The position numbers and the translations under genes are program-made. Under the pieces are notes generated by a model. The model did not search any database. It was not told the origin of the DNA and saw only the letters and a list, made by a program, of their open reading frames with translations. Shown here one piece after another: positions 17,302 to 25,020 of a stretch of DNA of 64,000 bases. Position 1 is the stretch's first letter. The number at the start of each line of letters is the position of its first letter. Origin of the DNA: Candidatus Rifleibacterium amylolyticum (GTDB lineage Bacteria; Muiribacteriota; Ozemobacteria; Ozemobacterales; Ozemobacteraceae); NCBI GenBank assembly GCA_009917695.1, contig JAACJG010000001.1:207219-271218 (forward strand), in the 5' to 3' direction.

Positions 17302-18492
17302 TTATCTGCATGAGCATCTGGTATCGAAGATTTCAGACTTGAAGTTTTCGATGATCGACAGAAACGCATTAGGCGCGCTCTGACCGAGACCGCATTTGCT
17401 TGAAAGCTGCATGGTTTCTCCGAGGGCACAGAGTTCGCGCAGGTATTTGAGCGAGCATCTGCCTTCGTCAAGCATGTCCAGGCCTTCGAGCAGGGTTTCG
17501 GTGCCGAGTCGGCAGGGGGTACACTGTCCGCATGATTCTTCACAGAAGAATTCCATGAAGTTGATGGCGACTTCGAGCATGTCGCGATGCGGGCCGAATA
17601 CTATGATCGAACCACCGGTTGCAACGTCTTCGTAAGCAATTACCCGTTCGAAATCCTTGCGGGGTACACAGGTTCCTGAGGCTCCGCCGACCTGAACCGC
17701 TTTGGCATCTTCGCCGCCAACAGTTTCGAGCAGCTTTTTGATGGTAATGCCCATCGGAAGTTCGTAAACGCCGGGTTTTTCGCAGTCGCCAGAAATGCTG
17801 AAAAGCTTGGTTCCGGTAGATTTTTCGGTGCCGAAAGTCTTGAACCATTTGGCGCCCTTTTCAACTATATGCAGGGCAGTGATGAAAGTTTCGACATTGT
17901 TGACCGAAGACGGGCAGCCGAGATAACCGACGGTTACCGGGAAAGGCGGGCGATTGCGAGGTTCGCCGCGATGGCCTTCCAGGCTTTCTATCAGTGCAGT
18001 TTCTTCGCCGCAGATATATGCGCCCGAACCCATGTGAATGTGAACATCAAAGTCAAATCCTTCTTTGCCAAGGATCTTTTTGCCGAGCATTTTCTTGCCG
18101 CGCATCTTTTCGATGGTGGCTTCGAGATCTTTTTTCAGATAGGTATATTCGGCTCTGAGATAGATGATGCCGTCCTTGGCTCCGACCGCGTAGGCGGCGA
18201 GAACCATGCCGGCAACAAGCTGTTCGGCATAATCAGTGAGCAGAACACGGTCTTTGAAAGTGCCGGGTTCGCCTTCGTCGGCGTTGCAGATGACAAATTT
18301 GCGCTCGCCCTGAGCAGCAGCTGCCAGGTTCCATTTTACTGCAGTCGGAAAGCCGGCGCCACCACGGCCCTTCAGGCCTGAATCGCGAACTTCACCGATG
18401 ATATCGGGTCTTGTTTTTTGCAGGGCGTTTTTGAGCGCCTTTTCTACATCTATGTCTGAGAAAATAACTAATTTTTTGTCAGCCTTGCTCAT
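17302..18492 (-). CDS. hydB: NuoF-like hydrogenase subunit HydB, short form (set 1)
   Basis: FMN and NAD(H)-binding subunit that passes electrons between NADH and the HydA clusters. The flavin site GRGGAGFP and the NADEGEPGTFKDR block are clear, as is the N3-type [4Fe-4S] motif ESCGQCTPCRLG with its distal Cys in SSKCGLG. At 396 residues it lacks both the N-terminal thioredoxin-like [2Fe-2S] domain and the C-terminal two-[4Fe-4S] ferredoxin found in classical bifurcating HydB and in the set 2 protein of this window. That reduced form is more like NADH-dependent, ferredoxin-independent trimeric hydrogenases; this is inference. Its start overlaps the hydC1 stop. Confidence 0.92.
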   Translation of the reverse strand: MSKADKKLVIFSDIDVEKALKNALQKTRPDIIGEVRDSGLKGRGGAGFPTAVKWNLAAAAQGERKFVICNADEGEPGTFKDRVLLTDYAEQLVAGMVLAAYAVGAKDGIIYLRAEYTYLKKDLEATIEKMRGKKMLGKKILGKEGFDFDVHIHMGSGAYICGEETALIESLEGHRGEPRNRPPFPVTVGYLGCPSSVNNVETFITALHIVEKGAKWFKTFGTEKSTGTKLFSISGDCEKPGVYELPMGITIKKLLETVGGEDAKAVQVGGASGTCVPRKDFERVIAYEDVATGGSIIVFGPHRDMLEVAINFMEFFCEESCGQCTPCRLGTETLLEGLDMLDEGRCSLKYLRELCALGETMQLSSKCGLGQSAPNAFLSIIENFKSEIFDTRCSCR

Positions 18493-19001
18493 GCGTGTTC
18501 TCCTTGAATTACGTGGGCGCCAAAGCGGCTTCGGTAACTTTCGATGATGTCAGCAACTTTTTCGGGGGTGACTTTGGTGTGAATGTCGTCGTTAACGAGC
18601 ATTGCCGGGCCCTGGTCACACATGCCGAGGCAGTTGGTGAATTCGAGGGTGAACATGCCATCAGTGGTGGTTTCGCCGAATTCAATGCCAAGCTCATTTT
18701 CGAGCTGATTGGCTACGGCTTCTTTGCCGGCCATGTCGCAGCTGATGGTGCGACAAAGGCGAATTACAAATTTTCCCTTCTTCTCGGTTGACAGGAATGA
18801 ATAAAAACTCACCACTCCCTGTACTTCAACCGGGTGAATTTTGAAGGCTTCAGCTATGTCCTGCATGGCTTCTGGGGAAATATGTCGGCTGACGTTCTGT
18901 ACAAGTTGCAGAACCGGGATAAGACCACTGCGATGGTGGTCATATTTTTTTGCCATCTTGTTAATTTCGGCTTTTAACTGGTCTCTTTCAGAGGCAAGCA
19001 T
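18489..19001 (-). CDS. hydC: NuoE-like hydrogenase subunit HydC (set 1)
   Basis: A 170-residue thioredoxin-fold [2Fe-2S] protein of the NuoE/24-kDa family. Cluster ligands are in CRTISC and in CLGMC of the DGMFTLEFTNCLGMCDQGP block. It is the partner of the short HydB, whose start codon it overlaps by four bases. The N-terminal helical part (GLIPVLQLVQNVSRHISPEAMQDIA, in two pieces) is typical. AAGGAG precedes the ATG. Confidence 0.92.
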   Translation of the reverse strand: MLASERDQLKAEINKMAKKYDHHRSGLIPVLQLVQNVSRHISPEAMQDIAEAFKIHPVEVQGVVSFYSFLSTEKKGKFVIRLCRTISCDMAGKEAVANQLENELGIEFGETTTDGMFTLEFTNCLGMCDQGPAMLVNDDIHTKVTPEKVADIIESYRSRFGAHVIQGEHA

Positions 19002-19023
19002 CAGATGTCTCCTTTGTTAATTA

Positions 19024-19392
19024 TTACTTGATGTACTTTTTGACAGCCTTGAGCAGCTTGTCTTTGGCCAGAGGTTTTTCGAAGAATTCGTTTACCGGTA
19101 CCATCTCTTCGTCTTTGTCGAATTTCATGCCGGTAACCTTTGAAACTGAGGTCAGCATGATGATGGGAATATTATTCTTCTCTTTTCTGATTTTCTGGGC
19201 CATCGCGAAACCGTCGTCGGGCTCGACCATCATAACATCGAGAATCAGGAGATCTGGTTTTTCGGCTTTAAGAACTTTATAGCCTTCTGTTGGATCGTAG
19301 GCAGTCAGGATCTTGTAGCCTTCTTTTTCGAGCAACATTTTGTTGATTTCGACAAAATCTTTGTCGTCATCAACGAGCAGTATTTTAGCCAT
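19024..19392 (-). CDS. Single-domain response regulator (receiver only), first gene of hydABC1 operon
   Basis: A CheY-like receiver of 122 residues: acidic pocket in LLVDDDKD, phospho-acceptor Asp52 in LLILDVMM, conserved Thr in IIMLTSV and Lys in EKPLAKD. There is no output domain, so it must act by protein-protein contact or as a phosphorelay intermediate. It lies 22 bp upstream of hydC1 and is preceded by a Rex-like operator, so it is expressed with the hydrogenase. Its closest local relative is the receiver at 20,825. Confidence 0.9.
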   Translation of the reverse strand: MAKILLVDDDKDFVEINKMLLEKEGYKILTAYDPTEGYKVLKAEKPDLLILDVMMVEPDDGFAMAQKIRKEKNNIPIIMLTSVSKVTGMKFDKDEEMVPVNEFFEKPLAKDKLLKAVKKYIK

Positions 19393-19406
19393 GGAGCACC
19401 TCGTTT

Positions 19407-19424
19407 ATGTGAAATATTGCACAA
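19407..19424. promoter_or_regulatory. Rex-like operator in front of the hydABC1 operon
   Basis: ATGTGAAATATTGCACAA agrees with the known Rex consensus TTGTGAAATATTTCACAA at 16 of 18 positions. It is 15 bp upstream of the receiver gene start. Its 16-bp core is identical to the reverse complement of the site in front of rex at 28,171, so both units probably answer to the same NADH-sensing repressor. Confidence 0.7.
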
Positions 19425-19610
19425 CCTGATCGAAAGTTAGCACAAAATTTTGGCTTTGTCATCTGTTTTGAGATTTCATTTGCAAATCATTTTGTGAAAA
19501 AAAACTCAAAGCGCTGGTTTGATGCGAAGGTTCGCTATGACAAATTTTTTTGCGCATCTCGACGCCTGACCCGGCAAATATTGAGAACTTTCACACAAAG
19601 CGACAAAGCG

Positions 19611-19642
19611 ACAAAGCCACAGATAAATCTCTGTGGCTTTGT
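19611..19642 (-). terminator. 13-bp hairpin after the upstream hydrogen operon
   Basis: A perfect 13-bp stem (19611-19623 with 19630-19642) with a 6-nt loop lies 37 bp beyond the stop of the gene at 19,679. On the minus strand it is followed by T-rich direct repeats (CTTTGTCG units) rather than a pure T run, so termination may be partial and allow read-through into the second operon. Confidence 0.5.
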
Positions 19643-19678
19643 GCGAGCGCTCAAGAGGGGATGTGCCCGGTTTTTATG

Positions 19679-20828
19679 TCAGGTGGTCGAGGCTTCGGCA
19701 CATTTGCTTAGGGGAATCGTAAGCGTGAAGGTAGTGCCCTGGTCGGGTTCTGATGCAACGCTGATATTGCCTTCGTAGAGTTCAGCGAGGCGTTTGAGGA
19801 TCGACAGTCCGAGTCCGCTGCCGAGGATGTTGGCTGTTTTTGCGTTTTTGATACGCGAAAACTCTTTGAAAAGCTTTTGCTGTTCTTCTGCAGACATGCC
19901 GATACCGGTGTCGGCAACCTGAACGCTGATATTGTCGGCAGTCTGCTCAAGTCTGACCATTACCTTGCCTTCGTCCCGGTTGTATTTAACCGCGTTTGAA
20001 ATGAGGTTGTTAAGCATCATGTCGATTTCGCCGACATCAGCCATTATGCTCAGGGTGGCTGGTGCTTCGAGACTGATACTGATGCTGCGGGCGTTGGCTG
20101 CCGGAGTGGCAAGCTCGATCGCATTTTCAGCGGCTTTTCTAAGATCGACTGCAACAAGATTGCGCGATTTTTTGCCGGACTCGAGCCTGGTCATATCAAG
20201 CAGGTCGACGATCAGCTTGCGCATCTGCTGAAGTCTGATCGAACTGCGTTCGATAAACTGCAGGTAACTGTCAAGATTATCGCCGAGTGTCTTCGTTTTC
20301 ATCAGTTCGAGATAGCCTTCGACAGCGCCAAGAGGCGCCTTGAGTTCATGACCCAGAACTCTGATGAATTCGAAGCGAACCTGCTTCTTTTCATGTGCGA
20401 GCTGGGCGTTTTTGCGGGCAAGCAGTATTCTTTCGGCTGCCTTGCGGGTTACGGTGCGCAGCTCGTTCGGGGTAAAAGGTTTCGGCAGAAAATCGTAGGC
20501 ACCCTTGCGGGTCGCCTCGATCGCAACTTCGATCGAGGCATAGGCGGTGATCATTATGATTATCAGATCTTTGGCATGTTCGCCAAGCTTTTCGATAATC
20601 TCGATCCCGTTCATGTCGGGCAGCTTGTAATCAAGAAACATTATGTCGGGCTTGCCTTCGAGAACTTTGGCAACGCCTTCGCAACCGGTGCCGGCACTTT
20701 CGACCTCTACTTCGAGATCGTCAGTACCCCAGAAATTCAGGGTTTCGCCGTTGAGAGTGCGTTCTACCCCCCATGCGCATTCCTGGTTCGTCGTCGATTA
20801 CCAGCACGCGTAGCTTGTTCATGCTCAT
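19679..20828 (-). CDS. Receiver/histidine kinase hybrid, interrupted by a frameshift
   Basis: A response receiver followed by a histidine kinase. Translation from 20828 gives MSMNKLRVLVIDDEPGMRMG and then leaves frame at a run of six Gs (20767-20772, C on the plus strand). Removing one G restores VERTLNGE and continues into MFLDYKLPDMNG, ITAYAS and KPFTPNEL, a complete receiver. The kinase part is intact: phospho-His in GHELKAPLGAVEGY, N box LNNLISNAVKYN, G1 DTGIGM and G2 GSGLGLSI. As given, only the 320-residue piece from 20641 is one frame and it begins inside the receiver. This may be a sequencing error, a phase-variable homopolymer or a real lesion. Its start overlaps the stop of the receiver gene upstream. 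Confidence 0.8.
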
Positions 20829-21217
20829 TCCTTGAGGAGCCTTTTGATTTCCTGATGCAGCTGTTCAGCACGAACAGGCTTTTCGAGAAGGGCGTCGGCT
20901 TTGATCCAACGATGCTCTTCGCGGGTTTTTACATTGAAAGCCAGTCCGGTTTCAGCAGCTACGCCGGTCACCATAATGATCGGCATCTCTGGCAGGCGTT
21001 TTTTGAGGTTGTGGCAAAGGGTGAAGCCGGAGTCGTGTTCTTCCATCATCAGATCTACGACGGCTAAGTCGGGAGTCTGGTGATTGAGAACTTCGATGGC
21101 GGCAGTAGCATTCTCGGCTTCGATTACCTTGTAATTGTGGGCTTCGAGCATGACTTTCTGCTGCGTTCTAAAATCGTGATCATCATCTACGAGAAGTATT
21201 GTTCTGACCTGTTGCAT
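20825..21217 (-). CDS. Single-domain response regulator downstream of the sensory hydrogenase kinase
   Basis: 130-residue receiver with LLVDDDHD, phospho-acceptor Asp55 in LAVVDLMME, IIMVTGV and LLEKPVRA. There is no output domain. It starts 25 bp after the sensory hydrogenase/kinase gene, the most likely phosphodonor. It resembles the receiver at 19,024 (shared LMMEEHDSGF / VMMVEPDDGF segment), which suggests duplication. Confidence 0.9.
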   Translation of the reverse strand: MQQVRTILLVDDDHDFRTQQKVMLEAHNYKVIEAENATAAIEVLNHQTPDLAVVDLMMEEHDSGFTLCHNLKKRLPEMPIIMVTGVAAETGLAFNVKTREEHRWIKADALLEKPVRAEQLHQEIKRLLKE

Positions 21218-21242
21218 GAATGTTCCCTTTCTTGTGTATCTG

Positions 21243-23279
21243 TCAGCTAATGAATTGTTGTGAACTTGAGTCTTTGGCGGCGCGGCGGGGAAAGGTTACG
21301 GTGAAAGTCGTGCCGGTCGGGCCCTCAGACTGATCTGCATTGCTTTCGACCTTTATGTCGCCGCTGTGCATTTTGACAATGCCGTAGGTTACCGCAAGAC
21401 CAAGACCAGTGCCTTTTCCGAGCTGCTTGGTCGTGAAGAACGGCTCGAAAACCCGGTTCATGTTCTCTTTTGGTATGCCTTTGCCATTGTCCTTTATTGC
21501 GTATTTTATCTTGTCGGGAGTTCCGATGACTGAGATTTCGAGATCACCGCCGTTTTCCATGGCAGCGACCGCATTGCTCATGATGTTGGTGAGGACCTGA
21601 ATTACCTGGTCGCCATCGACCTCGGCAATCGGGTCTTCGTCACACCGATCGATTCTGGTTGTGATTGTATAGGGTATCTGCACGAGCTTGAGTGCGTCTT
21701 CGACCAGCTTGTTCATATCGGTCGGCATTTTCATGACCTTGTTCTCGCGGGCGAAGTTAAGCAGGCCGGCGACGATTTTCTTACAGCGGTCGGCCTGACT
21801 GGCGATAACCGAAGCGTCTTCGCGTTCGCGGGTGCCTTCTCTGCAGGCGTCCTGCATAAGGTGCGCATACATCAGAATGACGCCGAGCGGGTTATTGATT
21901 TCGTGCGCGATGCCGGCGGCGAGCTGACCCATGCTGGCAAGTCTCTCGGCATGCATCAGGGCTTCCTGAATGCTCGAAAGCTTCTTGTTGCTGTGTTCGA
22001 GTTCGCCAATTGCCTTTTCGAGTTCGCCAATCGTATAAGGCAGGCACATTTCGCTTTCGGCCAGATTGTGGAAGATGGCAAGCGCGTGTTCGCGACAGGA
22101 ATCGTAGCCGCAGGCGCCGCAGTTGAGCTCGTCTTCGCGGGAAAACTTGCCCATTTCGGCCATGATCATCTTGATGACTTCGTCGTCAGGTTTTTCCTGG
22201 CGTTGATCGCGGTTGCTATAGCGGCGAGTCAGATCGAGCTGCGAGTATTTTTCTATGTCGTCTTTCCAGCGCTTAATATCCATCTTATCCAGGCGTTTTC
22301 GTGTGTGGCGACCGATTCGGTGGCGCCGGCTGAACTGTGACGCGGCGTCAGGGCTCATGCCAGCCCCCATGATGCATCCTTCGCAGGCGAGCACTTCGAG
22401 CAGGCGGGTCTTGAGGGTTCCATCTTCGAAGCTTTTGAGTGCTTCGACGAAATGCAGGCGGTCGTTGATGGTGATGACATCATCTGAAATGAGATCTTCG
22501 GTTATGCCAGCAGCCTGCAGCAAGCCTCCGCCAACTGGAAAAATATTGCCGGTTCCGCCCCAGGGCGGGGCGAAATCGACTTCTTCTATCTTGTCTGGTG
22601 TGATGTTGCTCTCAGCCAGCATCTGCCTGAGTTCAACGAAGGTGAGAACGCAGTTAATCTCGCCTTCAAGGTTTGGGTCGAAGCCTTCGCACTTTTTAGC
22701 GGTACATGGACCGATGAAGACGATCTTGATATCCTGGCCGCAGATCTCTCTGACGACACGGGCGGTTGCCACCATTGGACTGACGATCGGTGACAGTGAT
22801 TCGAGCAGATTCGGGTGGTAGTGCTCGACCATGTTTATGATTGCCGGGCAGGTGGTGGCGATGTATGACTTGCCATCATTCTGGCTGTGCAGCAGCTCAC
22901 GATATTTTCTGGCAACGAGATCGGCTCCGAATGCAACTTCATTCACCCGGTCAAAACCAAGTTTCAGCAGCATTCCGACGAACTGTTTGCGGTCGATTTC
23001 GTGAAACTCAGCCGCAGCACTGGGGGCAACGATAGCTGCGACCGGTTCTTCGCGCGACAGCAGGATGCGGCAGTAAGCGGTCGAATCCAGCACCTGCTTG
23101 GCTTTGCGTGAGCATACGCGCACGCAATTCCCGCAGCCGATACATCTGTCGTTGATAACCTTGGCCTGGCCGTCAATAACTCTGATTGCCTTGGCCGGGC
23201 AGGTTCGCACGCAGGTGTAGCATTTTCGGCATCTTTCCGGGATGGTAAAGATGGTGCCTTCTTTGATCGTATTCGTCAT
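21243..23279 (-). CDS. Sensory [FeFe]-hydrogenase-like protein fused to a histidine kinase
   Basis: A 678-residue fusion, presumably a cytoplasmic H2 or redox sensor. Two ferredoxin-type [4Fe-4S] motifs ([12 protein letters not shown] at 17-28, [12 protein letters not shown] at 46-57) lead into an H-cluster-like domain with one Cys at each ligand region: TTCPA (Cys144), GPCTAKK (Cys192) and ACEGCIMG (Cys299, Cys302). It departs from catalytic enzymes in lacking the TSCCP/TSCSP form and in having CxxC instead of CxxxC at the last motif. A further [4Fe-4S] domain follows (Cys387, 390, 395, 412), then a short coiled coil and a kinase with phospho-His459 in [11 protein letters not shown] and an ATPase part ([16 protein letters not shown]). 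It lies in one operon with rex and hydABC2. Binding of H2 by this protein is inferred. Confidence 0.9.
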   Translation of the reverse strand: MTNTIKEGTIFTIPERCRKCYTCVRTCPAKAIRVIDGQAKVINDRCIGCGNCVRVCSRKAKQVLDSTAYCRILLSREEPVAAIVAPSAAAEFHEIDRKQFVGMLLKLGFDRVNEVAFGADLVARKYRELLHSQNDGKSYIATTCPAIINMVEHYHPNLLESLSPIVSPMVATARVVREICGQDIKIVFIGPCTAKKCEGFDPNLEGEINCVLTFVELRQMLAESNITPDKIEEVDFAPPWGGTGNIFPVGGGLLQAAGITEDLISDDVITINDRLHFVEALKSFEDGTLKTRLLEVLACEGCIMGAGMSPDAASQFSRRHRIGRHTRKRLDKMDIKRWKDDIEKYSQLDLTRRYSNRDQRQEKPDDEVIKMIMAEMGKFSREDELNCGACGYDSCREHALAIFHNLAESEMCLPYTIGELEKAIGELEHSNKKLSSIQEALMHAERLASMGQLAAGIAHEINNPLGVILMYAHLMQDACREGTREREDASVIASQADRCKKIVAGLLNFARENKVMKMPTDMNKLVEDALKLVQIPYTITTRIDRCDEDPIAEVDGDQVIQVLTNIMSNAVAAMENGGDLEISVIGTPDKIKYAIKDNGKGIPKENMNRVFEPFFTTKQLGKGTGLGLAVTYGIVKMHSGDIKVESNADQSEGPTGTTFTVTFPRRAAKDSSSQQFIS

Positions 23280-23300
23280 CTGTCGGTCCTGGTGACCTGG

Positions 23301-25016
23301 TTATTTAACCACGTCGCGTTTGGTGTAGTGAGTGTGCAGAAGCTTGTGGCTTCGGTGACCGAGCGGTTCGCCGAGGTATTCCTTATACAGTTTCTGTATG
23401 TCGGGGTTAAGGTGCGAGGCGCGGTATTTGTCGTTCTTGTCAATACTATACAGCGACTTCATTCTGGCGGCAACAGCTTCTGCTGTTACGCCGATTGGTT
23501 GTCCGCCGCCGTTGATACAGCCGCCCGGACAGGCCATGATTTCGATGAAATGCAGGTCGTTGCGGCCGGCGCGAATTTCGTCGAGCAGATCAGAAGCATT
23601 TTTCAGGCCGCTGACAACAGCGACGCCGATTTCGGTGCCGTCAATGCTGATTTTAGCTTCTTTGCGTCCTTCAAGGCCTCTTACCGATTTGATGTCGAGA
23701 TCGCTGAGCTCTTTGCCGGTGATAAGATGGTAGGCTGAGCGCAAGGCTGCTTCCATGACGCCACCGCTGGCCCCGAAAATTTTACCGGCGCCGGTTTTGA
23801 GGCTGAGCGGATTGTCAGCAGGCTCGGGCTCTATGGTATTGAGGTCGAGGCCGCGCATTTTCAGCAGGCGAACGAGTTCGCGAGTGGTGATGACCGCGTC
23901 GATATCAGGAATGCCGTCAGTGAGCATTTCTTCGCGGGTAACTTCGAATTTTTTCGCGATACATGGCATGATCGATACGCTGAAGATCTTTTTCGGGTCG
24001 ATTCCAGCTTTTTCAGCATAGTAGCTCTTGATGACCGCGCCCATCATCTGCTGCGGGCTTTTGCATGAAGAGAGGTTTTCGAGCATGTCAGGGTAGAATT
24101 CTTCGGCAAACTTGACCCAGCCAGGTGAACAGCTGGTAATCATCGGCAGTTTTCCCTTGCCTTTGAAACGCGCTACGAATTCAGAGCCTTCTTCCATGAT
24201 GGTCAGGTCAGCTGTGAAGGAAGTATCAAAAACCTTGTCGAATCCGATTCGGCGCAGAGCAGCGTTGAGCGGGCCGGTACATTCAGTGCCGGCTTTGAGG
24301 CCGAAGGCTTCGCCAACTGAAACCGAGATAGCCGGAGCGTGCTGGACAACGACAATTTTGTCGGGATCGGCAATTGCTTCGAGGACTTCTTTGGTTGAGC
24401 TTTTTTCTCGCAGGGCGCCGGTTGGGCAAACTTTGATGCACTGCCCGCAGAAGACGCAGGAGCTTTTGTTGATACCTTCGTTAAAGGCTGTTTCAATGCG
24501 GGCTTTGCAGCCGCGGCCGGTAAAGTCGATGGCTGAAACATTCTGAATCTCTTCGCAGACGCGTACGCATTTGCCGCAGAGAATGCACTTGGCCGGGTCG
24601 CGTTCGAGCGCCGGGCTCGAAACATCGAGGTGGCAGGTGCTCTTTTCGCCCTGATAACGGCGGGTTCGCACGCCATATTCTTCGGCGAGAGTCTGCAGTT
24701 CGCAGTTGCCGTTGCGCACGCAGTAAAGGCAGTCATCCGGGTGATCGGCGAGCAGCAGTTCTATGATGGTTTTGCGGGCTCTGACCGCTTTCTGGCTGTG
24801 TGTCTGGCATTTCATGCCTTCGCTTACAGCAGTGGCGCAACTCGGCACCAGGCGACCGTCCATTTCGACGACGCAGAGGCGACAGGCTCCGGAAGGCGGC
24901 AATCCTTCGAAATGGCAGAGAGTGGGAACTTTGATTCCAGCCCGCCGGATTGCGGTTAACAGCAGTTCGCCCTTGTTAGCTTCGATTTGTCTATTATTTA
25001 CTTCGATTGTTGTCAT
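23301..25016 (-). CDS. hydA: [FeFe]-hydrogenase catalytic subunit, HydABC type (set 2)
   Basis: 571-residue alpha subunit. It has a [2Fe-2S] domain (Cys34, 45, 48, 60), a His/Cys [4Fe-4S] module (HPDDCLYCVRNGNC), two ferredoxin motifs (CILCGKCVRVC, CVFCGQCIKVCP) and the H domain with TSCSPGW at 294-300, MPCIAKKFE from 350 and IMACPGGC ending at Cys500. It is clearly paralogous to the set 1 protein (shared FDKVFDT.FTADLTIMEE and LLHTHY.KR blocks) but lacks its N-terminal extension. Like set 1, Ser follows the first ligand Cys. With the full-length HydB next to it, this is the better candidate for an electron-bifurcating enzyme that couples NADH and reduced ferredoxin to H2. Confidence 0.94.
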   Translation of the reverse strand: MTTIEVNNRQIEANKGELLLTAIRRAGIKVPTLCHFEGLPPSGACRLCVVEMDGRLVPSCATAVSEGMKCQTHSQKAVRARKTIIELLLADHPDDCLYCVRNGNCELQTLAEEYGVRTRRYQGEKSTCHLDVSSPALERDPAKCILCGKCVRVCEEIQNVSAIDFTGRGCKARIETAFNEGINKSSCVFCGQCIKVCPTGALREKSSTKEVLEAIADPDKIVVVQHAPAISVSVGEAFGLKAGTECTGPLNAALRRIGFDKVFDTSFTADLTIMEEGSEFVARFKGKGKLPMITSCSPGWVKFAEEFYPDMLENLSSCKSPQQMMGAVIKSYYAEKAGIDPKKIFSVSIMPCIAKKFEVTREEMLTDGIPDIDAVITTRELVRLLKMRGLDLNTIEPEPADNPLSLKTGAGKIFGASGGVMEAALRSAYHLITGKELSDLDIKSVRGLEGRKEAKISIDGTEIGVAVVSGLKNASDLLDEIRAGRNDLHFIEIMACPGGCINGGGQPIGVTAEAVAARMKSLYSIDKNDKYRASHLNPDIQKLYKEYLGEPLGHRSHKLLHTHYTKRDVVK

Positions 25017-25020
25017 GGCT

